NCBI RefSeq assembly: GCF_041224595.1
Contig: NZ_JBGFGN010000131.1
Location: forward strand, 45,719-109,718
From: Donghicola sp041224595
GTDB taxonomy: Bacteria > Pseudomonadota > Alphaproteobacteria > Rhodobacterales > Rhodobacteraceae
Direction of reading: 5' to 3'
DNA length: 64,000 nucleotides
Shown in pieces: positions 29,682 through 35,949 of the stretch. The position numbers and the translations under genes were made by a program. Below the pieces are notes generated by a model. That model saw nothing but the letters and a program-made list of their open reading frames with translations. It had not been told where the DNA came from and did not search any database. Numbering within the stretch: position 1 is the first letter of the stretch; the number at the start of each line of letters is the position of its first letter.

Positions 29682-30215
29682 ATGCCTACGACCCCTTCAT
29701 TCTTGCGCCTTGCAGGTGTCGCCAGTCTAGGACTGGCGCTGGCAGGTTGCCAAATGACCCATCGCGCGGTTCAAGACCTGCCTATGAACCCTGCCCCACA
29801 GACCCGCGAACTGGCAGAGCTCAAGGACGCGATCGACCAGAACACCCCCGCCTTGATGGCCCGCGCCAAGAAAGCCGAAGAGATCGTGCCACTGACCGGC
29901 ATGGGCTTCTCGCAAGTGGCAGGCCAACCGGGCAAAACCACCAATGAAAAGCGCCTGATGGCAATCCGCGCTGCCCGCCTAGAGGCGATGCGCGATCTGA
30001 CGGAACAAGTGCATGGTATTCGTCTGGATTCGACGTCTACCGTGAACGACATGGTACTGCGCAGTGACTACATTCGCGGCCTTGTTGATGGTGAAATCCG
30101 CGGTGCGCGCACCACCAGCATCAAGCCCAAAAGTAGCGATACCTTCGAGGTCGTCCTGACCCTTGATCCCGACGTGATCCGCTACATCGTCAAAGCTGCA
30201 AAAACCGGTTCCTGA
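29682..30215 (+). CDS. flgP: Flagellar assembly lipoprotein FlgP
   Basis: A 177-residue outer-membrane lipoprotein. The signal peptide ends in LGLALAGC with lipidated Cys at about residue 25. The mature part carries an LPP20-type domain (KRLMAIRAARLEAMRDLTEQVHG ... EVVLTLDPDVIRYIV). In Vibrio FlgP helps form the outer-membrane H-ring around the L ring. The ATG at 29682 follows AGGAGAGCCTG; the longer frame crosses the sigma-54 promoter. First gene of flgP-flgT-flgA. Confidence 0.85.
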   Translation: MPTTPSFLRLAGVASLGLALAGCQMTHRAVQDLPMNPAPQTRELAELKDAIDQNTPALMARAKKAEEIVPLTGMGFSQVAGQPGKTTNEKRLMAIRAARLEAMRDLTEQVHGIRLDSTSTVNDMVLRSDYIRGLVDGEIRGARTTSIKPKSSDTFEVVLTLDPDVIRYIVKAAKTGS

Positions 30216-30218
30216 TCC

Positions 30219-31358
30219 ATGACCCGCTCGTTCCTGCTCTTTCTGACGCGTCTGGCCGCTTTGGTCGCACTGGCTGTCCTGATGCTGAACTATGCCCTGC
30301 CTGCATCTGCTGCGACCAAGAACGATCAGGCTGTCTGGATCGAGGCGTGGGGCCACGCAGCGCCCGCGCGCGGGGAAAGTCAGGACAGCGCGAAACGCCG
30401 CGCCTTGATTGATGCGTTAGTCAATGCAGGGCTTCAGGGTGGTGCGACGATCCGCGGCTATACCTTTATGGACAAAAGCAACATCGTTGCGGACCGCGCG
30501 CTGATGTTGGCCAAAGGGCGCGTCATGCGCCACAAGATCCTGTCTTCGCATTTTGACGGCACTCTGTGGCAGGTGCGTGTGCAGGCATTGGTCGGCCCCG
30601 TGCCTGTGGGTTACTGCGGCAGCAAACGCAGCCTTGTGATCAGCGCTCATGCCCCGACCTACCGTATGTCGCCCGAAGTGCCCGCATTTACAGTACCCAT
30701 GGCCCAAGACCTGTACAAAGACATGCTCTACACGATCGAGCGCAACCCCTCGACGCGGCTAGAGCGCGTGATGGCAAGCACCGGCCGCGAAAGCGGCGTC
30801 GTGCGGGCCAGCGGAATGGACTACAACAGCCTGACCCGTGGCACTGCGCCCTCTTCTGTCCCTGGGGATCACGTCCTGCGCGTTACTTTCAACGGCGATG
30901 TTGTGCTCCAGAATGCGATCCAGACTGTCGTTCTGAACATCGATATCGACATGCGAGAAAGCAACGGCAACATCCGCACGCACCGCATCCAGCGCGCGGC
31001 TCCCGTGCCCAAGAACACAACGTTGCATGGTCTCACACTGCGGACCCGCACCACAACCGAAGCCCTCCTCCTGCGCGGGGTGAAGGAAGAATTTGACAGT
31101 ATTCTCAGTGCATTGGGGTGCGAGCCTCCGGCCGCCCGCGCCGATTACGCCAACGGCACGCTGAGTGTCCCTGTTGGTGCCCGTCATGGAATCACCCGAG
31201 GTGCGCTCGCTGTCCTCGAAGACCCAAATGACAGCTTTGGCCTGCTCGAAATCACGCGTCTGGAAAACAATCGCGCCGTTCTGCGTCCGCTGGACCCGAC
31301 CCGTAGCGCGGGCAGCTTTGCCGGTCGCCTTGTCTACTTCATGGAGGCAGGCCTGTGA
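30219..31358 (+). CDS. flgT: Flagellar H-ring/motor protein FlgT
   Basis: A 379-residue periplasmic protein with signal peptide (cleavage after ALPASA near residue 30). Its first domain resembles the N-terminal FlgT fold (VWIEAWGHAAPARGESQDSAKRRALIDALVNAGLQGG), and length is close to Vibrio FlgT. In Vibrio FlgT builds the H and T rings; a distant FlgT in R. sphaeroides is reported to be needed for rotation through MotB and FliL. Three bases separate it from flgP and its stop overlaps flgA (GTGA). Sequence similarity is modest, context strong. Confidence 0.75.
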   Translation: MTRSFLLFLTRLAALVALAVLMLNYALPASAATKNDQAVWIEAWGHAAPARGESQDSAKRRALIDALVNAGLQGGATIRGYTFMDKSNIVADRALMLAKGRVMRHKILSSHFDGTLWQVRVQALVGPVPVGYCGSKRSLVISAHAPTYRMSPEVPAFTVPMAQDLYKDMLYTIERNPSTRLERVMASTGRESGVVRASGMDYNSLTRGTAPSSVPGDHVLRVTFNGDVVLQNAIQTVVLNIDIDMRESNGNIRTHRIQRAAPVPKNTTLHGLTLRTRTTTEALLLRGVKEEFDSILSALGCEPPAARADYANGTLSVPVGARHGITRGALAVLEDPNDSFGLLEITRLENNRAVLRPLDPTRSAGSFAGRLVYFMEAGL

Positions 31359-32062
31359 AACTCAAAGCTCTGCTCCTTGCCCTCCTCCCTGCGACAGCGA
31401 TGGCGTCGCCATACGCTGACGGGATCAGTCCAAACGAACTGACCGATTTGGTCAGCCAAGCGATGGTCGCCGCCGGTCAGCGCGGAGAGATTCACGTCAG
31501 TCAGATGCGTGGGTTTCCTGCCTGCGATACAACGCCCGATATTTCGCCCCGCAGCGGTGACTGGCGTACCGTTGAATTACGCTGCACAGGGACACAAAAC
31601 TGGAGCCGCGCAGTCAGAACCTCTGTCAGCGCTGCGACTGCCCCCAACCGCAGCGCACGTACCCAGCCCGTTGGCATTCCCGTGCTCACACTGACCGAAA
31701 GCCTGTCGGCGGGCGCTGTGATCGAGGCAGAGCATCTGACCCTAAAACCAGTGCGCGACGGGACGTTGGATGGACTGATGACCGACCCCCAATCCGTGAT
31801 CGGCCGCGTGCTGACCGTGAACCTGGGACAGGGCCGTCCCGTTCTGGCGCGTCATCTGGAGCACAATTGGTTGGTAACCGAAGGAACGCCCGTTGCGATT
31901 ATCTACGACACCGCAGGAATGTTGATCCTTGCATCAGGAATTGCGACCGAGAACGGCCAACGTGGCCAGATAATTGCAGTACGTAACGTAGATAGTGACA
32001 GGCTGGTCAAAGCCATCGTCACTGAACGTAATAAAGTGCGAGTGACGGCTAAAATGAATTAG
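31355..32062 (+). CDS. flgA: Flagellar P-ring assembly chaperone FlgA
   Basis: A 235-residue periplasmic protein with a signal peptide (MKLKALLLALLPATAMA). The C-terminal SAF-type domain is typical of FlgA (VLTLTESLSAGAVIEAEHLTLKPVR and GRVLTVNLGQGRPVLARHLE). It assists FlgI assembly into the P ring. It starts with GTG overlapping the flgT stop. Confidence 0.9.
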   Translation: MKLKALLLALLPATAMASPYADGISPNELTDLVSQAMVAAGQRGEIHVSQMRGFPACDTTPDISPRSGDWRTVELRCTGTQNWSRAVRTSVSAATAPNRSARTQPVGIPVLTLTESLSAGAVIEAEHLTLKPVRDGTLDGLMTDPQSVIGRVLTVNLGQGRPVLARHLEHNWLVTEGTPVAIIYDTAGMLILASGIATENGQRGQIIAVRNVDSDRLVKAIVTERNKVRVTAKMN

Positions 32063-32129
32063 CCCTCAGTCGTTGAACTGTCCGAGAGTAATTGTATTCC
32101 TGTTCCTGTCTAACCCCGAGGAGAACGTC

Positions 32130-32435
32130 ATGGTAGACTCCATTAATCCGTCCCTCGCCCGCGCCCGAATTCAAAAGACGCAGGGTGATACGCCCGCCCA
32201 GAGTGCGAAAAGTGCCGAGGGTTCGACGAGCGTCAACGCGCCCGCTGCAACCGACAGCGTGTCGCTTAGTGCCGCTGTGTCCAAGATGCCCGCTGGCGTT
32301 GATGAGACAACGCCGCCGTTTGACGTCGAAGCCGTCAAACGCATCAAGGATGCCATTTCACAGGGCAACTACCCTGTTGATCTGGACCGGATCACCGACA
32401 GCCTTTTCGAAGGCTATCGCGAGCTGATGCTCTAA
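32130..32435 (+). CDS. flgM: Anti-sigma-28 factor FlgM
   Basis: A 101-residue protein with a disordered Ser/Ala-rich N-terminal half, and a C-terminal helix region (FDVEAVKRIKDAISQGNYPVDLDRITDSLF) that is the FliA-binding segment of FlgM. It holds FliA inactive until the hook is finished and is then exported. The start at 32130 follows GAGGAG; the TTG/GTG frame from 32073 lacks a ribosome site. Follows flgA by 67 bases with no sigma-54 motif between. Confidence 0.9.
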   Translation: MVDSINPSLARARIQKTQGDTPAQSAKSAEGSTSVNAPAATDSVSLSAAVSKMPAGVDETTPPFDVEAVKRIKDAISQGNYPVDLDRITDSLFEGYRELML

Positions 32436-32471
32436 GACCTTATCCAATTAGCAATAAACTGGAATCCCGAC

Positions 32472-32822
32472 GTGACCAGCGAACTGATCCTTTTTGCCTC
32501 CGCAGCAGCAGTCTCAACTCTTCTCGCGGGTGGTGTCTACGTCGCTCTGCGCCGTAAACGCGCCCAGAAGAAAGCGACCCATTCCGAAAAGGCAGTTCTG
32601 GCCAAAGTGGCGGAAGAACAGTCCAAAATCGGCGCGACCATCGAAGCAATGGCGACCGAAATCAAAGACATGCGTTCGGATATTCAGTGGCTGACCAGCG
32701 AGCGCATGATTGATCAGGCCATCAACATGGCGCGCGAAGGCGAGAGCGGCTCCGAGATCGCACGCCAAACTGGTATTTCCGCCGACGAGCTAGTGGCGAT
32801 GCAGGCATTCCGCCGCCACTGA
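32472..32822 (+). CDS. Single-pass membrane coiled-coil protein, DUF2802-like
   Basis: A 116-residue protein starting at a GTG, with no evident ribosome site. Residues 4-25 are a membrane helix (LILFASAAAVSTLLAGGVYVAL), followed by a basic patch (RRKRAQKK) and a coiled coil (about 38-75). The C-terminal HTH-like motif (AINMAREGESGSEIARQTGISADELVAM) resembles the DUF2802 family linked to chemotaxis/flagellar loci in Pseudomonas. This N-in membrane plus coiled coil plus small helical module also recalls Bacillus SwrB, an activator of flagellar export; that parallel is only architectural. It lies where flgN often follows flgM. Its stop abuts the stop of the convergent Sel1 gene. Confidence 0.72.
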   Translation: MTSELILFASAAAVSTLLAGGVYVALRRKRAQKKATHSEKAVLAKVAEEQSKIGATIEAMATEIKDMRSDIQWLTSERMIDQAINMAREGESGSEIARQTGISADELVAMQAFRRH

Positions 32823-33458
32823 TCAGCTTTCGCTGCAAGTTGCCGGCAGTTTGTCCTCTGGCAACTTTGCGCACCATTCCGTAAACAACTGTCGAGCGCG
32901 GGCCTGTGTGGTCAGGCGCTCTTGTTTTGAGATCTCCTGACTGACGCCCTCGCGGAAGAGCGCAGCATGGGGAGCCTCAAACGCGGCAGCCACTGTGAAC
33001 CACAGCAAGGCTTCCGCCTTCTGCGAGGGCTCGCTGACCTCGTTGTAGACGCGGCCCAAAGCCGTCAGCGCCCCCAGATCCCCTCTTTCCGCTGTCTTAG
33101 TCAGATCGGTGATCAGCCGCCCCGCGACCTCGGCACGCCCTTCTTCGGTTAACCGTTCTCGAAGAAGTTTGATCATGTTGATTGCCGCCTTCTCGCCAGA
33201 GAAACGCGCGCGCCACGCCCAATAATAAGCGTTTAGATCATCTTGCGGCACACCCTGCCCGATCGCATAGAGCACCGCCAGATTGGCCTGAGCTGCGCCG
33301 TCATTGTACTCTGCCAATTCCTGAAACAGGACAACAGCGCGGTCCAGATCACCGCCCTTGAACGCGGTCATCGCATCATCGAATTTGCCCGCCACACCGG
33401 GCGAAGCCAATGACAGCGCCACCACGGTTGCCCCGAAAATTTTGTGTAGTAGCGTCAT
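32823..33458 (-). CDS. Sel1-repeat periplasmic protein, possibly MotX-like
   Basis: A 211-residue exported protein. The signal peptide MTLLHKIFGATVVALSLASPGVA is followed by Sel1/TPR-type helical repeats (FKGGDLDRAVVLFQELAEYNDGAAQANLAVLYAIGQGVPQD; TAERGDLGALTALGRVYNEV; QKAEALLWFTVAA). Two Cys lie near the C-terminus. Vibrio MotX, a T-ring stator anchor, is also a small periplasmic Sel1 protein, so a motor-ring role is conceivable; family identity cannot be shown by eye. It is coupled by ATGA overlap to the NHLP-like gene upstream. Confidence 0.7.
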   Translation of the reverse strand: MTLLHKIFGATVVALSLASPGVAGKFDDAMTAFKGGDLDRAVVLFQELAEYNDGAAQANLAVLYAIGQGVPQDDLNAYYWAWRARFSGEKAAINMIKLLRERLTEEGRAEVAGRLITDLTKTAERGDLGALTALGRVYNEVSEPSQKAEALLWFTVAAAFEAPHAALFREGVSQEISKQERLTTQARARQLFTEWCAKLPEDKLPATCSES

Positions 33459-33904
33459 CGCCCCGCCATCATCACCAGCTGCAGGTACAGAAGCCTGCGT
33501 TTCCGTCCACCCAAACTGACTTGATACACAACGATACGCGGGCGCTTGCCCGGCTCTGCCTCGACCTCGATCTCAACCGCATCAGGCAGATGCACATCGT
33601 AGGTCGAGAGCATCTGCTTCGGGTCATCCATAAAGGCTGCCTGAAACGGCTTATCAATCCAACCGCGCGCCAGCGCCCGGCCTAGAATATCGGGCAGGTG
33701 GCGCTCTATCTCGTCCAGCGTCATCAAACGCGTGATCCGCTCCACCAGCACGAATTCTTCAGCCGGCAGGTGCCCATCCACAGGCTCAGCCGGAGGCGCC
33801 GTCCACGCTGGATCAGCAGGCAGGATTTCAGGCGTGGCCGACTTGGGGCCACGTCCGAACAAAAGCCTGAATGGGGCCATCGCCCATTTCAACGCGAATG
33901 CCAT
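33455..33904 (-). CDS. Unknown flagellar-island protein with NHLP/nitrile-hydratase-like segment
   Basis: A 149-residue protein. It begins with a basic amphipathic N-terminus (MAFALKWAMAPFRLLFGRG). A Pro-rich stretch and a helical region (VLVERITRLMTLDEIERHLPDIL) follow. The later segment FQAAFMDDPKQMLSTYDVHLPDAVEIEVEA then matches, by eye, the F-x-LxxDP-x-LxxxGxxLPxGVEVxV pattern of nitrile-hydratase-type leader (NHLP) proteins. No peptide-maturation genes are nearby, so use as a natural-product leader is unlikely. It is cotranscribed with the Sel1 gene. Function unknown. Confidence 0.62.
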   Translation of the reverse strand: MAFALKWAMAPFRLLFGRGPKSATPEILPADPAWTAPPAEPVDGHLPAEEFVLVERITRLMTLDEIERHLPDILGRALARGWIDKPFQAAFMDDPKQMLSTYDVHLPDAVEIEVEAEPGKRPRIVVYQVSLGGRKRRLLYLQLVMMAGR

Positions 33905-34010
33905 CGACGTCCTCTCTTGGCCCGCGATGTCCTGCGGGTGAAGTGCTCTTGTATTTATCTTTCGGCTATCTTCCGGATTTTTTTAGCCTTGGGCTACACT
34001 CTAGCAGCTT

Positions 34011-34026
34011 TGGCACCTGCCTTGCA
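34011..34026 (+). promoter_or_regulatory. Sigma-54 promoter of the second fliL-like gene
   Basis: TGGCACCTGCCTTGCA is a full consensus sigma-54 promoter (GG-N10-GC), 42 bases upstream of the chosen ATG. Confidence 0.88.
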
Positions 34027-34067
34027 CAACCTTTTGCAAAATTGAAAAACCAAGGAGGCGCGTGCCT

Positions 34068-34577
34068 ATGTCGGCCGAGCCGATTTCGTCCAAAGCCAGT
34101 ATTCTGCTGACTGTCCTGCCCGCGATTGTCGTGGTCGGCGCCTTTGGCGCGGGCTTGTTCTTTTCCCTAGCAGCCAAGCCAGACCTACCCGAGCCAGAGG
34201 TCATCGAAGAAGAGGTCGTAGAAGAGGAAATTGCAGAGCCCAAGCGGACCTATATCGACATCGTCAACCCGATCAAAGCGACACTGCCCAAGCTTGGCGG
34301 CACGGTGAATATCAACATCGGCCTCGCGATCCGTGATGATGTCGGCAAAATAGTCTACGACATGCTCAAAGAGGACCCCGGTCCTATCATGGCGCCCCTT
34401 GCGGACGCTGTCCAAGAACTGGTCGAGCAGATGCCCCCAGAAAGCGACTGGCAAGATCTACGCACCGAATTGCCTGCGGTGCTACGTGACAAGATGAATG
34501 TCGAACTTACCTCCGAAGACCGCCCCAATCCGGTCTACGAAGTGCTCATCCTGAATTTCTCGATCGCGAAAAGCTAA
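34068..34577 (+). CDS. FliL-like membrane protein (second copy in the island)
   Basis: A 169-residue single-pass membrane protein: cytoplasmic N-terminus of about 10 residues, TM at about 10-33 (ILLTVLPAIVVVGAFGAGLFFSLAA), an acidic linker rich in Glu/Val (EVIEEEVVEEE), then a periplasmic domain of FliL type ending VYEVLILNFSIAKS. FliL associates with MotB and supports motor torque. A canonical fliL is present at 55432, so this is a paralogue with its own promoter. ATG at 34068 has AAGGAGG nine bases upstream; the GTG at 34062 is too close. Similarity to FliL is moderate. Confidence 0.65.
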   Translation: MSAEPISSKASILLTVLPAIVVVGAFGAGLFFSLAAKPDLPEPEVIEEEVVEEEIAEPKRTYIDIVNPIKATLPKLGGTVNINIGLAIRDDVGKIVYDMLKEDPGPIMAPLADAVQELVEQMPPESDWQDLRTELPAVLRDKMNVELTSEDRPNPVYEVLILNFSIAKS

Positions 34578-34594
34578 TTGGCCCGCCCCTTGCA
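34578..34594 (+). promoter_or_regulatory. Sigma-54 promoter of a 53-codon orphan gene
   Basis: TTGGCCCGCCCCTTGCA has exact GG-N10-GC spacing and a perfect TTGCA -12 box; the -24 box differs from TGGCAC at one base. It begins one base after the fliL-like stop and is 34 bases upstream of the small-gene ATG. Confidence 0.78.
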
Positions 34595-34627
34595 GAGACT
34601 CCAGCAAATGGAACAGGAGCTTCTACC

Positions 34628-34789
34628 ATGAACATGATCTACGACCCCCAAGCCACCGCTGCCACGCCTGCGCCTGTCATGATGGTGGAAACCGTATTTT
34701 GCGACGATAAAGGGGCTCCGCGCAGCCGCAAGCGGGTATCGCTGACCTCGCTGGTCGAGGCGCTCAAGAACCCGCTACGGATCGGCTAA
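34628..34789 (+). CDS. Orphan 53-aa protein under sigma-54 control
   Basis: A small soluble protein, MNMIYDPQATAATPAP..., with an unstructured Ala/Pro N-terminus, a middle VETVFCDDKGAPRSRKRV with one Cys, and a C-terminal amphipathic helix (SLTSLVEALKNPLRIG). The ATG has AGGAG about ten bases upstream. It has a dedicated sigma-54 promoter before it and a strong terminator after it, so it is a complete single-gene unit inside the flagellar island. I recognise no family. Possible roles include an export or sigma-54 feedback factor, or a motor accessory; all are speculation. Confidence 0.7.
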   Translation: MNMIYDPQATAATPAPVMMVETVFCDDKGAPRSRKRVSLTSLVEALKNPLRIG

Positions 34790-34814
34790 ACCGCTCTGTA
34801 CATTCCGAATGAAC

Positions 34815-34851
34815 CAAAGCCAGGCTTGAGGATCGCCCTCAGTCCTGGCTT
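34815..34851. terminator. Shared terminator between the 53-aa gene and the convergent fliS operon
   Basis: AAAGCCAGG...CCTGGCTTT forms a long stem, extended by further pairing of TGAGG with CCTCA, with TTTT on the plus side. It ends the small gene 25 bases after its stop. The stop codon of the convergent 71-residue membrane protein lies inside the right arm, so the structure may serve both directions. Confidence 0.78.
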
Positions 34852-35054
34852 TTGTATTTTCTATAGCGCTGAACGAACCCGAACGTACCGACCACCATCA
34901 TCGCAGCCGCAATCCAGCCTGCGTCGGGTAAATAGCCCGCAATGCGCACCATGCCATCCGGGCGGAGGCCAATCAGCATGACGACCGGTAAAGCGCACAT
35001 CATGAACATGCGAATGCGCAAACAGGATCGGCAGGGCTTTCTGGAGTGGGCCAT
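34839..35054 (-). CDS. Small membrane protein in the fliS-fliT operon (71 aa)
   Basis: A 71-residue protein with two membrane helices (about 15-30, MFMMCALPVVMLIGL, and 45-62, GWIAAAMMVVGTFGFV), a Cys-containing basic N-terminus (SRKPCRSCLRIR) and a basic C-terminal tail. It starts three bases after the fliT-like stop and is probably cotranscribed from the fliS sigma-54 promoter. No family recognised. Confidence 0.55.
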   Translation of the reverse strand: MAHSRKPCRSCLRIRMFMMCALPVVMLIGLRPDGMVRIAGYLPDAGWIAAAMMVVGTFGFVQRYRKYKSQD

Positions 35055-35057
35055 CGG

Positions 35058-35384
35058 TCAATCCTTGCGCTTGTAGGCCAGTCGCAAGCGGCGGGACTGG
35101 TCAATTTTCTGTTTCAATTTCTTTTGCTGAAGCTGCACAGAAGCAATCGCGATTTCGACAGCCCGCAATGCATCCCTCACTGACTGAAGCTGCTCTTCCA
35201 TGGGGGCTTCGCCGGATGGGATCGTGCCCACCACAGCCAGTGCAGCGCAGCGCAATTCGTGGTCCAGCCGGGTCACTTCTTCCAAAGCACCCGCGTCGGC
35301 CGCCTGTTCAAGGCTGCGTGCGATAACGGTCAGCCGCTCCAGCGACTGTGCCGATGTCATATGCCGGACCAGATCGCTGCTCAC
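35058..35384 (-). CDS. fliT: FliT-like flagellar chaperone
   Basis: A 108-residue, all-helical, charged protein starting at GTG 35384, which overlaps the fliS stop (GTGA). Helices at about 9-45 (SAQSLERLTVIARSLEQAADAGALEEVTRLDHELR) and 62-105 (LQSVRDALRAVEIAIASVQLQQKKLKQKIDQSRR) fit FliT, the export chaperone for the cap protein FliD. Sequence signature is weak; the call relies on size, helicity and its place after fliS. Confidence 0.62.
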   Translation of the reverse strand: MSSDLVRHMTSAQSLERLTVIARSLEQAADAGALEEVTRLDHELRCAALAVVGTIPSGEAPMEEQLQSVRDALRAVEIAIASVQLQQKKLKQKIDQSRRLRLAYKRKD

Positions 35385-35779
35385 GAAGGTTTGCCTCCGA
35401 CTTCGGGACCGATCTGACGCCATGCGGACAAAACATCAGTGATGCAATCACGCGCGCTTTCGATCTGCGCCTCGGGGTCACGGCGCATCAGCGCCAAAAT
35501 CTGTTGGCGCGAGTATTCATAAAGCTGGAACAAGCTGGTGGCGATATCGCCGCCTTTCTCGAAATCCAGCGAAGACTGCAGGATGTAGATTGCAGTCAAA
35601 GCACGGCTGGTGTGCTCATCGGGTGCCTTCACGCCCTCTCCAAACGATGTGGACAAAACCGACAGCGAACGCTCGAGCTCTCTCAGGGTAACCATGATGA
35701 TCTCGTGCGGATTGTCGACCTCGGCCGCGTTTGCGGATTGGGCTTGGCGATAGCGCGATCTTGCTAGGGCAATGGACAT
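35381..35779 (-). CDS. fliS: Flagellin export chaperone FliS
   Basis: A 132-residue helical protein with FliS features: start ARSRYRQAQ, IIMVTLRELERSLS, then AIYILQSSLDFEKGGDIATSLFQLYEYSRQQI. It binds the C-terminus of flagellin and keeps it from polymerising in the cytoplasm. Start at 35779 has AAGGAG upstream. Under the sigma-54 promoter at 35843; heads fliS-fliT-small membrane protein. Confidence 0.9.
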   Translation of the reverse strand: MSIALARSRYRQAQSANAAEVDNPHEIIMVTLRELERSLSVLSTSFGEGVKAPDEHTSRALTAIYILQSSLDFEKGGDIATSLFQLYEYSRQQILALMRRDPEAQIESARDCITDVLSAWRQIGPEVGGKPS

Positions 35780-35842
35780 TCTGATGCTCCTTACGTTTCC
35801 CTGACGCTTCCATCGTCGTGTTAAAATCAACGACAATTCCTT

Positions 35843-35859
35843 TGCATCTTTTAGGCCAA
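35843..35859 (-). promoter_or_regulatory. Sigma-54 promoter of fliS operon
   Basis: Minus strand TTGGCCTAAAAGATGCA keeps TTGGC, GG-N10-GC and a TGCA -12 end; the -24 box is weaker than its neighbours. It lies about 64 bases upstream of the fliS ATG. Confidence 0.7.
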
Positions 35860-35895
35860 ATTGCCTGTTTAGGCCGCGTTAACTCATTGGATAAA

Positions 35896-35924
35896 AATAA
35901 AAAACCGCGCCCAAATGGGCGCGG
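35896..35924 (-). terminator. Terminator of the chemotaxis operon
   Basis: CCGCGCCCA pairs with TGGGCGCGG almost without a loop, and the minus strand continues in TTTTTTATTTTT. It lies 26 bases after the stop of the long cheA gene. Confidence 0.88.
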
Positions 35925-35949
35925 CCAAAAAGAGTCTATTTACAAGCGT

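Noticed and set aside
33455..33904. Natural-product (RiPP) precursor interpretation of the NHLP-like gene
   Set aside because: No modification enzyme, protease-transporter or Cys/Ser-rich core peptide follows; the segment lies in a 149-residue protein coupled to a Sel1 gene.
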